DNA of 64,000 nucleotides from Allolobophora icterica (GCA_963556255.1 OY744616.1:36618545-36682544), one strand, 5' to 3'; positions 1-11,679 are shown, counted from the first letter of the stretch. The notes: a model not told the origin generated them from the letters alone. Program-made: numbers and translations.

Positions 1-197
1 GTAATTGGTTACTTTTGTATCAGGCACTAGGTAAGGTCGAGTACTTGGTTACTTTTCTATCAGGCACTAGGTAAGGTCGAGTAATTGGTTACTTTTCTAT
101 CAGGCACTAAGTAAGGTCGAGTAATTGGTTACTTTTGTATCAGACGCTAGGTAAGGTCAAGTTATTGGTTACTTTGTATCAGGCACTAGGTAAGGTA
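1..197. repeat. 40-bp minisatellite at the window edge
   Basis: Nearly five head-to-tail copies of a 40-bp unit beginning GTAATTGGTTACTTTT and ending GGTAAGGTCGA. Copies differ by single substitutions; the last one is one base shorter and runs out near 197. The array begins at base 1, so it probably continues to the left. It lies in the intron of the LAR gene that follows the first FN3-2 exon. Confidence 0.95.
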
Positions 198-228
198 CTA
201 TGAGGCACTGTCCGTTTAACTCACTAGA

Positions 229-371
229 CATGCTGTTTGGAATTGATCAAACTGTGAATACACAGCGGTGTCCAATGCACCTGCCTTGATTGCATGCAGC
301 ATAGAAGTTATCATGCTGTTTGGAATTGATCCAATGCACCTGCCTTGATTGCATGCAGCATAGAAGTTATC
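229..371. repeat. Local direct duplication
   Basis: The segments CATGCTGTTTGGAATTGATC and CAATGCACCTGCCTTGATTG occur twice in the same order. In the first copy they are separated by about 23 extra bases; in the second they are adjacent. It looks like a recent tandem duplication followed by a small deletion in one copy. Confidence 0.85.
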
Positions 372-599
372 TGAGTGGATTATGCTTCAATGAGTAGATT
401 AATGAATAATTATGGGTAGACTATGTAAATTACAATAGATGCAGCCTTTCTTCACAGTTCTGCAGCTCATCAGAAATGCCAATTTGACATTGCATGTCAG
501 GATTCGAATTTGAGACACATTGGTGAGAGCTAATTTAAGCACTTTGGCGACAGTAGCAGTATTAGCGTCAGGAATATTCAAGAGAAAGAGCATACTCAC

Positions 600-700
600 G
601 GAAATGTTGCCGATGACCAGCTGAGGAGGTTTCCATTCGACGAGTATTGTGCTCGTTCCAATCACCCTCGCTCGCACATTCAACGGGGGACTGTCAAGTG
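600..700 (-). CDS. Lar: LAR-type RPTP, exon for first part of FN3 domain 2
   Basis: The minus strand reads an acceptor (CTTCTTACAG), then CA plus 33 codons, then a donor (GTGAGTATG). The first two bases complete an Ala codon with the last G of the FN3-1 exon, giving TFEL-A-LDSPP. The peptide contains LNVRARVIGTSTILVEWKPP and ends in QLVIGNIS. This matches the A-B strands of LAR FN3-2, where vertebrate proteins have a VQAR...TTILVQWKEP segment followed by a GYRVYYT motif; the latter would be the start of the next exon. The exon ends in phase 0. Continued translation past 600 shows no FN3 pattern, so the rest of the domain is off the left edge. Confidence 0.9.
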
Positions 701-702
701 CT

Positions 703-2134
703 GTAAGAAGTAGTCACCTGTCCATTCAACTCATTAGGTGGCAGCAATAGCTAGTCATGCATCAGTAGTCAGACGGTTACAGCTATGTTAGCATTAACAG
801 TCAACGTGACACATTTGCAAGCAAAGCATATAATGATATATTCCAAAAACCATACATTTTAAGAACCAATAGCATAAATCTGGTTCCAACATTATCAAAA
901 CATTCCTGTTATTCTAGTAAAGCAGAAACATTAACTGAAGTTAAAACTTGCAACACATATTTACAAATCTCACTTGATGTTAGAAATTTAACATAGAAAC
1001 ATCAAAAATTGCACAAGCTACCAAAATAGTAAAATATCATCGCAAAATTCATTTTAGGCATACAAGTCATCGCAATAACATAACACATTTCTGTTAAAAC
1101 AATTAGTTCAACAAACACATATTCAACTAAAAGTATCTAGTTAAACAGTAACTCCTCAGACATGGTTAGTAAAAACAGGACAAAAATCAATGCAATGACA
1201 GCAAAACTGATGTCAGATTTATCTTTTGCAACAGCAAATTGTTAACACCTATCACATGACATTGAGCAACCAAACATCAATGCTGTAATCAACACCCCAG
1301 AAAAATAAACACAGTTAACGAAGGTTGGTCAGTATGGGACACGTAAAATAAGTACAAATGTACTACTAAATTTTGTGTAAATTCTACGGAAAACTCAAGT
1401 CACACGATGAACAAGTGAGCACAATAATCCAGTTGACAAAGAAATACAACCACACCTCATAAAAATCATGTAACCGGGATTTCAAACATTGGTTGTAGAA
1501 AATTAACATAACCGGGTAATGATACTACAATTTTAAAATGTAATTACAATAAGCAGGCAGTTGTTGAATACCATCAACCACTGTCATTATCATAATCATC
1601 AAATCCAACAATCAACAATTAACTTAGCGATTAAACCTCCATTGGGCAAAGGGTCAGGAGCTCTTATCAACTACTCAAACGACAGCCAATCACATAGCAT
1701 CCCTTCTACATCTTCCCAACATCAGCAGCAGCATCTATGCCGATGCTTAAGGCCGGGATGTAGGGACGCAGCATGTTACAGCACGTCCAGTTCCAGCATC
1801 TGACTTAATGCATGATTCAATCAAGTGATTAATTAAACGAGCAAACATCATTACCACACAACCGGTGTTTACTACAAGGCCTTGCTGAACACACAGAGAC
1901 CAATCAGACAGACAGACAGACTGATAGACAAAAAGGCAGACAGACACACATAGACAGACAGACATAACTACCTGTTCTAAACACCAAGACAAAAGCAATT
2001 CAGTAAATTGATAATCACTCTGTGAGAAAGACAATGAGGAGGTAATCTTGTTGGTATTTGTTTATTCTCCAATAGTTTTGTCTAAAAGTCCAGCGCATGA
2101 GTAAACATACTATTCTGTTTCAGGTATATAAGTA
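703..2134. other. Intron sequence, no recognised feature
   Basis: AT-rich unique-looking sequence within the 10.7-kb intron between FN3-1 and FN3-2. A short, impure GACA/TAGA tract lies near 1905-1970. Short open frames here lack any family signature or coding-like composition. Confidence 0.6.
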
Positions 2135-2199
<65 letters not shown>

Positions 2200-2217
2200 T
2201 TCTCTGAACATTTATAT
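2135..2217. repeat. (TGTC)n microsatellite
   Basis: About 19 uninterrupted TGTC units following GGTATATAAGTATC. Open frames through it are an artefact of the tetranucleotide having no stop codon in any frame. Confidence 0.97.
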
Positions 2218-2742
2218 AACTCTTTTTGTACCTATCAAAAGCCGTTTCCTGCATAATACTTGTAAGTTGTTCATCTGTTGAACCTCAACACAGACAACCC
2301 CATCAGAGACCGAACCAGCAGAGACCAGATTGAACTATGACGCTTCAATGACCCTGCCAAATTACCATACATGACGTCAACTGAGAATCAGACCTGCAAG
2401 GTCAACTGAGGTCGATGACTGGCCAAGAGGCACATAGTTTCTTGCTGTGACTAATCAAAATGCACACATATCATAGATCGGCTGGGGGCATTTGTCCTTT
2501 GACCCCCAGACGATGGCTGTCCCTTTGAAAGAAGGACTGTCAGTCGTTCTCTTTATGGCTGCCTCTGTGTAATTTGTGTCCGTCGCCCAAAGGAGATGAT
2601 TTTACTGTCAATACTGTGGCAATGACAAGATGACAAGATGACGAAAGATATAGATACAAGGCACGCAGGCCGGACGCACTCACCAACAGATGACGCTTCT
2701 TTAAATCAATTACTTGCTTCAGTGATTTGTAGCTTTGGCTCT

Positions 2743-2819
2743 TGACTGTCTGTCTTATCTGTCTGTATGTCTGTCTGTCTATCTGTCTGTCTGTATGTTT
2801 GTCTGTCTGTCTGTATGTT

Positions 2820-2857
<38 letters not shown>

Positions 2858-2933
2858 AAAGGCTACAGACCCTTCTGGCTTTAGGCCCTTGTCTGTATAT
2901 CCTGTCTGTCTCAAAACGACTTTTGAGTGTTTC

Positions 2934-2972
<39 letters not shown>

Positions 2973-2973
2973 G
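2743..2973. repeat. Impure (TGTC)n microsatellite pair
   Basis: Two TGTC/TGTA/TGTT-rich tracts (about 2743-2858 and 2935-2972) separated by roughly 75 bp of unique sequence. Cys-Leu-Ser-Val type frames on both strands come from the repeat. Confidence 0.93.
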
Positions 2974-3084
2974 AGACTTACCCCTAAGTCTACCTCTTTG
3001 TTAGTCTCCAGCTTGCTCTCTGTCTGTTTCGTATGCTTGCAGAGTGCACCGGCTGAACCTCAGAATGAGAAACGGACCCACACT

Positions 3085-3814
3085 ACCTTTCCTTATCAGA
3101 CACCTATGGCCTAATGATCAACGCAGAGAAAACCAAAACAATGGTGACTGAAAAGACCAATAATTATCACAATCTAAGGAGAAGCTATTGAGCAAGTAGA
3201 ACAATTCGTCTATCTAGGAGGGCTAATAAACAAAGATGGCAGCAATGAAAAAGATATACAAAGGAGAATTTTATGCGCTTCACAAGCATTTGGAATAATG
3301 AACAGGATATGGAGGAGCAGAGAATTAACAAAGAAAACCAAGACAACAATATACGAGACGATAATACAACCGATTTTCCTATACGGATCGGAATGTTGGA
3401 CAATGCGAAAACAAGATGAAAGAACTTCAAAGAAGAATTCTTACAGCAGAAATGAGCTGGCTGAGGAAGATCGCAGGGATTTCAAGACTGCAGAAAATAA
3501 GAAACGATGACATAAGACAATCAGTAGGCATCCAAACAACTCTGCTAGACAGAGTCGTCCAACAAAGACTCTGATGGTTTGGACATGTAGAGAGAATGCC
3601 AGTTGACCGAATCCCACACAGTACACTACATGCAAATATTCGAAGCAAATAGCCACAAAGGCACACCAAGACTACGCTGGATAGATAATATAACTGAGGA
3701 CATAACATCACTTGGACTAAGACTAAAGGGAGCAATAGACTTGACAAATGACCGAGAACAATGGAGATCATGTATTTGTACCCATCGCCGCCAAATGACT
3801 GGCGTCAGGATCTG
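3085..3814 (+). mobile_element. 5'-truncated RTE-like non-LTR retrotransposon relic (RT C-terminal region)
   Basis: Reading across three frames gives a typical late reverse-transcriptase and C-terminal region: YGLMINAEKTKTM, then EQVEQFVYLGGLINKDGS, KDIQRRI, TTIYETIIQPIFLYGSECWT, AEMSWLRKIAGISR, WFGHVERMPVDRIP and GTPRLRWIDNITEDI. These motifs characterise the RTE/CFDP2-like LINE group. Frameshifts near 3172, 3424 and 3620 and an in-frame TGA near 3570 make it dead. The 5' part, including the endonuclease and the catalytic YADD motif, is missing, as expected from incomplete reverse transcription. It runs directly into a (GAT)n tract, the usual kind of 3' end for RTE elements. It sits in the LAR intron, opposite in sense to the gene. 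Confidence 0.9.
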
Positions 3815-3817
3815 ATT

Positions 3818-3907
<90 letters not shown>

Positions 3908-3913
3908 ATAATG
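3815..3913 (+). repeat. (GAT)n microsatellite, 3' tail of the LINE
   Basis: About 30 GAT units begin within a few bases of the LINE stop (GGATCTGATTATGATGATG). RTE elements commonly end in a short trinucleotide repeat, so this tract is best read as the element's expanded tail. Confidence 0.9.
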
Positions 3914-4049
3914 ATGAAATGGAATCCAACTGCCTAATCATCTGTACACACTGTATAGTTTTCACGTGCTTCTTGTACTGGCAAAGACAAACTGCTACAA
4001 GCTACATACACTTGAATCATTTAAACCAACTCACATTCATCTTCACGCA

Positions 4050-4560
4050 TTGCGAGATAAGACAGAAGCCATGGATGCGAAGTGCAATTACAATACGTTA
4101 CGGAGCGTCTGGGGAAAACAGTGAGATAGGATGGACGTCGGCAATTGCACTGTCATTAGATAATCCATCGTGGGCAATTGCGGCACATTTGGTCATTCTG
4201 CCAATTCAAGGCCCCACCCAACGACGCTTCCTCAGAAGGCAACGCTAGTCAGGACGCAATTTGCAATTTAAACTCGTTCCCGGAACGCGAGATTACAACG
4301 GGAACACGCACTGAAACAAGACTGAATGGAAGGGGAGAGCGCACCCGGCGGCGCCAGACCCCAACTAATGCCAGGCTAAATGAAAACGATTGGCTTAAGC
4401 GGCGACTGGCCGAGGTGGCGGCGGGGGCAGGGGACCGCCATCGGATCGGAGGAGACGGGACATGAACCAGAGCCAAGTGGATTAGACGCGAAAGGACTGA
4501 GCGTAGCTAGGCATAAGACATCGACGCCTCATGGGAGAGAGCAGCGAAATGCATCTGGCA
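4050..4560. other. CpG-richer unique block in intron
   Basis: Compared with its AT-rich surroundings this block is clearly richer in CpG (for example GCACCCGGCGGCGCCAG near 4342) and free of simple repeats. It contains homeodomain-type TCATTAGATAATCC and paired GCAATTG words. No coding family is recognised in the overlapping short frames on either strand. It could be an intronic regulatory element; that is inference from composition only. Confidence 0.3.
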
Positions 4561-4719
4561 GACACATAAGGTTAAGAATCTCCCAAGCGAAGGTTGATGC
4601 CTGGGGGACTGGGCAAGATCGACAGTTCGCAAATGATCTTATGCTGCAAGAATTGAGATCTCTGGAAAAATTCTGCAAGACACACAGCAAGCAGGTGAGC
4701 TAAGGAAGGTTTAATTATG

Positions 4720-5786
4720 GTAAGGTAAGATAAGGGATACAGGGCACGACAATCATTTCAATATACGGAAATCAACCATCATCTTCAGCCATATGGTGCG
4801 TAGATAAAGGGACCTTTCAACCGAAGAACACACTTGAAATCTCTTTCACTGAGGCTGGTCTCGAGTGCCTCTGGTTCTGAAGAGGTTGCTACATAAATAC
4901 TCTTTGTGAACGATTTGCTGAAACAACCAAAAGGACCTTTCAAGCAAAGAATAAACACAACAAGAGCAATTCAACAACTGGATATTTGCCATTCCTTACA
5001 TTGACAATTTCGCTTTACATGTCTCAGATAGAACTCTGGATGCTGCAGAGTAATGTTAACATGTTAACATGAGTAATGTTAATAGAGTAATGTTAACACG
5101 GTAGTGGTTACTACGCATCTACGGCACTTGAAGATGATCAACTTCGACGGCTACAGGAACACAACTACCAATTGAATGGCAAATTTGAGAAGCTCTCGAG
5201 CAAAGCAGACTTGTATGTAACCAAAAACTAACATCGAATCCGGTTACATAAGGAGGCCAATGGAGTTGGATGACGAGGAGGACGCCGAGGACCACGAGGA
5301 GGACGGAAGGGAAGACTGCAAATCAATCCTACGTCGGCAAATCACTTTAGCCACATAATCTCAAAGCCGGTGTATCCACTGTCGTCAGAGCCATGAATAC
5401 AAATAGAAAAGCAGTCTGTGCTTTTCGTGTGCGACATAAAATATTCAGCCATTAGCAATCGCTTCACTCTAACGACAGATATTTACATCAATAAAGGCTT
5501 GGCTCTTGATCAATTGCAGGCTCATGCAAGCGCATTCATCTGACGTTCGAGAAATTATCATCATAAATAGTCAGTCAATTACATCGGCCTAACAACAAAT
5601 TAATACAGGGCCAGAGATGATCTATAATGATGCATTTACTGAGGAAGAACCCAATTAAAATGACTTTCTTTTCACTTCAAAGTAATGTAGGTTCATGTGG
5701 CCAGAAGAAACAGACTATCTGATGCTGCACCTTCAATTGAAACCCAAGTGCATGATGAGTAACTATCAATAGGCTGAAATCTTAGA
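4720..5786. other. Intron sequence, no recognised feature
   Basis: Unique-looking intronic DNA. A short local repeat of GAGTAATGTTAA occurs near 5047-5098. No coding or RNA feature is supported. Confidence 0.55.
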
Positions 5787-6075
5787 GATGAAGAGACAAG
5801 CAGTCCCTTAAGCTAGCCCTGGGAATGAAGTGTTAGAGACTTCATTTTTCTTAGCCTCAGCATGAGTGCGGGTGGCCAGTCCTCTCTTCCTTACCACCTC
5901 ATATTCCCACCAACAGTGTGCAGTCAGTGTACTCGTTATAGCCGAGTTGGCTATGGGGCGCAGGAAGAGCAGAAAAGTCGACACAGATTTCTCTTTCTGG
6001 TGGGGATTTGAATCCTCGACCTCTTGCCTGACAATCCAGTAGGCAAACTCCTAGACTATTCTGCACTGCACCCCT
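5787..6075 (-). mobile_element. SINE, tRNA-Asp-derived family (copy 1, reverse)
   Basis: The reverse strand shows the family landmarks in order: a decayed tRNA-like head with an intact B-box-like GATTCAAATCC, TTTCTGCTC, GCCAACTCGGCTATAACGAG, CACTGTTGGTGGGAA, ATGCTGAGGCTAAG, GAAGTCTCTAACACTTCAT and CTAGCTTAAGGGACTGC, then a degenerate TTC-like tail. It is more diverged than the 45.5- and 56.3-kb copies; the A-box region is poor. No clear target duplication remains. Confidence 0.82.
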
Positions 6076-6079
6076 TATA

Positions 6080-7385
6080 TCTTATAGACTATAGAGTAAT
6101 GTATATGCCATGAAGTACCTTTACTCGATATATCCAACGAGAGGCATGCAAGTACTTCAGAAACATATTAAATCACCACTGACTACAGATAATTACGTGG
6201 TCATTTGTAGAGTTCTGGACTGGGAATGGTGTTGTGTTTGCACTTATGGTGGAAAACCCTTGAAGGCCAAGACGACTTCTCTTCTGAAAGGCATGAAATA
6301 AATGTCCAATTATCTCAGCTTACCTTAAAATCTTGCTTTTCTGCTACATAATGACCGAGAGAGAGATAGTCCTTGGAGAATGTTCACCTGAAATGTGGAC
6401 TCCGGAAATTCTTAGTCAGATAAGATTAAACTAGAAAGCATGTCTGGGTTTTGCTGTCGAAACTTACAAACGAGTGGAAAGAACAGAACAAGAACCAACA
6501 ACACTTTCTTCTTGCAAAGCATCCGCAATCGCATGATCCCTCCCCCCCTCAGACTTCGCATAGAATATAAGCAAATTCTAATTTTTCCCTTTAAAGTTTC
6601 ACTATTTGCCTGAAGCAGTTCGGACAGAAGAAATGATGTTCCTGTCAAAGACAAAGCCAGGTGAGGAGCAGACAAGACACAATCCTATGATTCCAGGCAA
6701 TCCGTTGATTCCAGATGTGATAGAGAAACCGGGAATGTTGTTATCTTAATGAGTTATATGCAGAGGCTATTAGTGAAACTTCCGTCTTACACTGATAGAT
6801 GACATGCAGGAGACTGGATGATGGCTGGATGATGAGATAACAAGATCATTTCATCAACCAGGAGAAAACACTTCACTGAAAAATTTTGCCCGCATCAGGA
6901 CATCAATGAATACAGAAATACACCATAAATAATTAAAGCATCACAGAACCAAATGTAGAGAAAACACAGAAAGAAATGGACAAAAACGAATAAACGGTCG
7001 AACAAATGACTGAATAGTGAGCGAGTGAGTAAGCGAGCCATTGAGGCAATGAACAAATAAATGAAGTGAACTAGGGAGTAAGTAAGCAGGCTGTCGAACA
7101 GACAGTAACTGACTGACTGACTGAATGAACAACTGAATGATTGAATGACTGGAGAAATCAACAAATTAAGTGTCTCAGTATGTACGTATGTTTTCGTGCT
7201 GTAAACACTGACTGACTGACTTCTGGGTCACAACTGAATTATGAATGAACAGTTGTTGAACACTGCTAATCAGGAAGAATGTCAGCTCAATCTTCTCAGT
7301 TAGAAACTCTAAGATCTTCAGTTGACTCATTTGCCTTTATACCGTTCGTGTATAAAACCAGAAACATTCTGAAAGCCCCAGTCAT
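6080..7385. other. Intron sequence, no recognised feature
   Basis: Unique-looking DNA with short, impure GACTGACTGA and GAATGA/GAGTGAGT tracts around 6900-7230. Short frames on both strands carry no family signature. Confidence 0.5.
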
Positions 7386-7530
7386 GAGACATGGTAGCTG
7401 ACTGGTTAAAGCATTCACTTTGTAACGCAAAGAGTATGGGTTCGAGATTATCCTCTGAGACAGTTACTGTGAAGGGACCTTGAGCAAGTCCTTCAAACAC
7501 AATTGCTCAGGACCATGATTGATGCTGGGT
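7386..7530 (+). mobile_element. SINE, tRNA-Thr-like family, 5' half (interrupted)
   Basis: The head carries GGTAGCTGACTGGTTAAAGC (A-box region), CTTTGTAACGC with a TGT anticodon-like triplet, and GGGTTCGAGATTATCC (B box), followed by the family body: CAGTTACTGTGAAGGGACC, TTGAGCAAGTCCTTC and CACAATTGCTCAG. It stops at GATGCTGGGT and resumes at 7932 after an inserted element. Confidence 0.85.
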
Positions 7531-7931
7531 ATAGGCGCTGTCTCTGGGTGCATGGGTCCTCCTCCCTTCCCTCTCCCCTCCCCTTAGGTAGGCGAGTTTT
7601 ATAAGATTTCTGGAGAAAGAAAATTGCTTTCTTGTCAAGAGTTACAACGTTAGAAAAAGTATTGGAAATCGGTGACGTTCGGATGTTCCAGTGTTATTAT
7701 TTATTTATTATTTTATATAATAAATAAATAAATAATTTAATCATGTACAGGCTAACTGTGAGATCATGTAATTTTGGGTATTTGTGTTGTAGTTGTACTT
7801 CTCAAGTTGTGAGATTACTTAGGTGTTAAAAATTTGAATGAAACGTCCAAATGCTTCTGGGTGCGACACACCTACTGAACTTTCTCTCTGGGTGCATTCG
7901 CACCCAAGGCTCCCAAGGAGTCGGCGCCTAC
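7531..7931. mobile_element. 401-bp MITE-like DNA transposon inserted in a SINE
   Basis: GATGCTGGGT stands immediately before (7521-7530) and after (7932-7941) this segment, and removing the segment with one copy restores an uninterrupted SINE. This is a 10-bp target-site duplication. The ends are inverted: the left end reads ATAGGCGCTG and the reverse complement of the right end reads GTAGGCGCCG. The centre holds a 15-bp AT-rich inverted repeat (arms 7697-7711 and 7717-7731), and a GGGTGCATTCGCACCC hairpin lies near the right end. There is no coding capacity. The target duplication length suggests a Mutator-like origin, but the short terminal repeats do not settle the superfamily. Confidence 0.8.
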
Positions 7932-8030
7932 GATGCTGGGTCATTAGATAGTGCCATTTAACAAATGAATAACAATAATAATGACACTAATAATAATAAC
8001 GATAATAATAATAATAATATTAATAATAAG
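7932..8030 (+). mobile_element. SINE, tRNA-Thr-like family, 3' half
   Basis: Continues the element interrupted at 7530: GATGCTGGGTCATTAGATAG, TGCCATTTAACAAATG, then a long AAT/TAA-type tail to about 8030. The same tail structure is seen at 63.7 kb and, reversed, at 55.5 kb. Confidence 0.85.
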
Positions 8031-8624
8031 TTGCATCACAAGTTCAGTAGGCCTACAGCAAATCTGTAATGCTTGACAAGGAAGAGTCAGCCAAATCAAA
8101 ACAATAGCACTCCGTCTCACTATGAAAGTCTAACTCCTGTAACTTTCCAGGATTCAGAACTGCAGTTTTCACATTGACACTTCCACGTCAAAGAGTTAAG
8201 TTCCAAAAATAAACTAAGCAAAACTGCAGAAATGTTAGTAGCATGCAGCAATCAACACTCTTTGAATTAAAACCCATTTTATGTAATGCAACATACAGCA
8301 TGCTAACAAACAGTTAAGTTTTGATGCTAGCCTAAAGACGAGGCAGTTAAGGGTCAAACACTTTGGCCCAGAACAATGAGACATCACTCATTCAGAAGGG
8401 GTTCAGAAGTGCCTCCTCTTTGGTCCGTGTACGTATCTGCCACATCCAAATGGATGCAAGTCAACAGCAATGCACTGAAGGGCCACAGGGTCAAGAAAGT
8501 CAATACCACACTCTAGGATGACCAAAACACAAACTGCACCCCTCCCCACACATCATTTCTTAGCTCTACCCCCCACCAGACCCATCTATCTTCCAACCCC
8601 AGAGATAGACCCATCAAGGACGTG

Positions 8625-8700
8625 CAATTGTGGCTAAGCGGCAAACGCACTGGCTTTTCACTCCAATGACCAGAGTTCTGATCCAGACCCTGTCATCGAG
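8625..8700 (+). mobile_element. tRNA-like head, probable SINE relic
   Basis: TGGCTAAGCGG fits the RNA polymerase III A box exactly, and GAGTTCTGATCC lies about 38 bp downstream where a diverged B box would be. The sequence between cannot form an intact tRNA, so this is a relic rather than a gene. A possibly related head with GGTTCAAATCC lies at about 37760-37822. Confidence 0.4.
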
Positions 8701-8754
8701 TCATGCAACATCGCCATAGATCATATTGTCGAACTGTGCATGAGACTTCTGAGG

Positions 8755-9050
8755 TTACCACCTTCAATATGAGTAACTCCTTAAACCACCTTAGACATGA
8801 GTAACTCCTTCAACCACCTTCGACATGAGTAACTTCTTAAATCACTTTCGACATGAGTAACTTCTTACATCACCTTCGACATGAGTAACTTCTTAAATCA
8901 CCTCCTACACGAGTAACTCCTTAAATCACCTCCGACATGAGAGACTCCTTAAATCACCTTCACCATGAGTAACTCCTTAAATCACCACCGACATGAGAGA
9001 CTCCTTAAATCACCTTCAACAAGAGAACAAGAGTAACTCCTTAAATCCAA
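8755..9050. repeat. 28-bp minisatellite
   Basis: About ten imperfect copies of a unit around ATGAGTAACTCCTTAAATCA followed by CCTTCGAC. Substitutions (TTCTTAAAT, GAGAGACTCC) mark individual units, and spacing is mostly 28 bp with small indels towards the end. Confidence 0.92.
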
Positions 9051-9412
9051 TACAAGCAGCAGGGCCCGTAAATGCCGTTGGCAAGGGAGGAGTAACTGTT
9101 CCTCTATTTTGCACCTTCATCGGTTACTGGACTCTGAAACATCAGCCAGCGATATCAACACAAGCAAACTGACGCAGGCATCAGCCAAGTAACAAGACCA
9201 AGCTCCGATGATAACAGCCAAACATACGACTATTGTGTTAGCTAATGCTATTGTAAACACAAAGCAGTGTTATGACAAGGCATTGCATATCGTATTCTAC
9301 AACAGAAAATGAAGCATAGGCCGATAAATAACAAGTGCTATGATAATAAGAGAGCAAGCAGATGCCTACTTCTATGGACTGCAGTCACCGTCAATGATTT
9401 GTGTTGTAGCTT

Positions 9413-9780
9413 ACAGTCAGACATACAAAGACATACAGAGACATACAGTCAGACATACAGTCAGACATACAGTCAGACATACAGTCAGACATACAGTCAG
9501 ACATACAGTCAGACATACAAAGACATACAAAGACACACAGTCACAGATATACAAGACACACAAAGACATACAGTCAGACATACAAAGACATACAGTCAGA
9601 CACACAAAGACATACAGTCAGACATACAAAGACATACAGAGACACACAGTCACAGACATACAAGACACACAAAGACATACAGTCAGACATACAAAGACAT
9701 ACAGTCAGACATACAAAGACATACAGTCAGACATACAAGACACACAAAGACATACAGTCAGACATACAGTCAGACATACG
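9413..9780. repeat. 12-bp minisatellite of ACATACAGTCAG / ACAAAGACATAC
   Basis: Variants of ACATACAGTCAG alternate with ACAAAGACATAC and CACACAGTCACAG blocks, making a higher-order pattern that itself repeats. Long frames rich in His-Thr-Val-Arg are generated by the repeat and are not genes. Confidence 0.93.
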
Positions 9781-9789
9781 TAGGTCTTA

Positions 9790-11374
9790 GTGGTGCATTA
9801 GAAACGTTGTATCCATCGCATATCTAGTGAAGTCATTTGCCTCACAGCTCCATTTACCTAAGGCATGCAATGTGTCTTCAGTCGGTCCACATAAATGCCT
9901 GATTGCAAAACACATCCTAATGGGAAAACCTGCCCCATCCCCATCAGCTGCTGCAGCTGATGGCAATGGAAACATAAGACCAGTCTGCACTGAATGGCAG
10001 CAGCTGTACTAGTGTTCAAAGCATCAGTCAGGGATTCCAACACAGAAGAGGATTCACTTCTGACTCAGCATCTCCTCTTTCTTCCTCCCTCCCTCCGGAT
10101 GAAGAACAACAAAAACAAACAAAAGTCCTTTTCCCGGAACCTCTGCCTAATCCTAGCACCACATAGACATACTTGGGCCACACAAGAAACTCAACAGTCC
10201 ACCTATTCAACATTAGTAGCCACACAGCTTCCTATCAACTCATGTAATGAGTACTACGGACTCCTTTAAGCACATATCCAGGCCAAACACATGCAAAAAT
10301 AAGTACTGGTGCCAACTGCACATCTCTATAGGTACTTGCACCATAACACAAAGTATCTGTACAAAATCCCACTTGTATGCAATGATTTTTACCAACTGAA
10401 GCACCAATAGATTTCCTTGGTCAGGTAATAGCAGGTGATTGCACACATGGCCTCCAAAATCTTGGACAGCCACCCAGTTGTAAAATGCCACCTCATAATC
10501 TAAGTGCTCTTCACTCAATCAGCCACTTCCGTAAGCAACTCAAAGAACAAACCATGCTCAAGCCTTCAGCTGAATAAAGCCAGTTAAAATGCAGGCAGTC
10601 ATCAGATGGGAACAAACAATGCTAGCAGACAGACAGACTGACAGTCAAACAATTCTATAAACTGTTAATCAAACGTCATCATAACTATATTGATTTATAT
10701 ATGATTGGCATACCTTGACTGCTACTGCGCTTCACTCTCACTAGAAAAATTAAATACTCCATAAAAACATTTTATCACAACAAAATGGTAAACACTGCAA
10801 TTATAAAAGAAATAAAATGACAACTGCATGGCTTTCAAAGATTAGCCAAAAAACTCCCTCTCATGAAAGATCGCTTTTACTACAATTTTTACACATAACA
10901 CAAGTAACTGGTATTTGATAGCTTATAAAACGTTGCCAAACCAGATACAAGGCACACAGTCATCAAAAAGCAAAAAACATGTGCAGTTGTGCTGTACATA
11001 AAAACTTTAAAACTACACTTAGTTTTCAAAGGACAGATGCTAAGATTGTTGACAACAAAAACTGCAGTTCAGTTAACAGCAGACGATGTTTTTATAAGTG
11101 CTTCGTAACATACAACAAATGCAAAACCTAATCTACTTACATAATTTATTAAGAAAATCAGAAAAACAAACATCTTGCATTAATAAAGTGCAATCTGGTT
11201 ATCTTATCCACTTAGCACCACAACCCAAAGGCAAGCATCAGCACCTGAAGACAGCACACGACAAGTGCTTAGCCGACATCTAAACTGACAAATGAAAAAT
11301 AAATTATAAAAAATATGGGGTAATAATAATATTGGAAACAATATTATGACGGGTTGAAATTGAATCCTACTAAC
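9790..11374. other. Intron sequence, no recognised feature
   Basis: Unique-looking intronic DNA between the minisatellite and the FN3-1 exon. Overlapping short frames near 9830-10500 on both strands show no conserved domain. The donor of the FN3-1 exon (GTTAGTAGG on the minus strand) begins at 11374. Confidence 0.55.
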
Positions 11375-11677
11375 CCAGTTCAAACGTTTTGACAGTTATG
11401 GCATCACATGGACCACTGCGTCCAATGTCCGTGAATGCCACCAGCTGAAACTTATACCACGTTGTACTCGTTAGTCCGCCTATGGTATAATCCGGATCTC
11501 GGATGCCTCTGACCTCCTTGCGTATGATCCTTGGCTCAGCTGCAGACAGGTCCTCATAAATGACCAGATATGAGAGACCAGGGTCTGCCGCCGTGCCACT
11601 TTGGGGGTTCCACCTTAGGTGGACGGAGCTGTGGGTAATCTCAGAAGCCGAGAGACCGGTGGGTGTGGAGGGAACAC
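11375..11677 (-). CDS. Lar: LAR-type RPTP, exon for FN3 domain 1
   Basis: On the minus strand the exon follows TTGTATTTGAG and ends ...GAACTGG before GTTAGTAGG. The first two bases complete a Gly codon with the last G of the Ig3 exon (VKVK-G-VPSTPTGLS). The 101-codon exon encodes one complete fibronectin type III domain: a B-strand LRWNP tryptophan, SYLVIYEDL (C strand), YTIGGL (E strand) and WYKFQLVAFTDIGRSGP (F-G region), which is the typical Y-x-F-x-V-x-A-x-N/D-x-x-G pattern. Both ends are phase 1, the symmetric class expected for shuffled FN3 modules. Order after Ig3 makes it FN3-1, which mediates extracellular interactions and spacing from the membrane. It contains too few methionines to appear as a long ATG-initiated frame. 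Confidence 0.94.
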
Positions 11678-11679
11678 CT

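Noticed and set aside
399..599. Continuation of the FN3-2 reading frame past 600
   Set aside because: A GTGAGTATG donor ends the exon at 600 and the following residues do not match an FN3 C strand.
9309..9827. 172-codon frame with repeated His-Thr-Val-Arg
   Set aside because: Product of the ACATACAGTCAG minisatellite.
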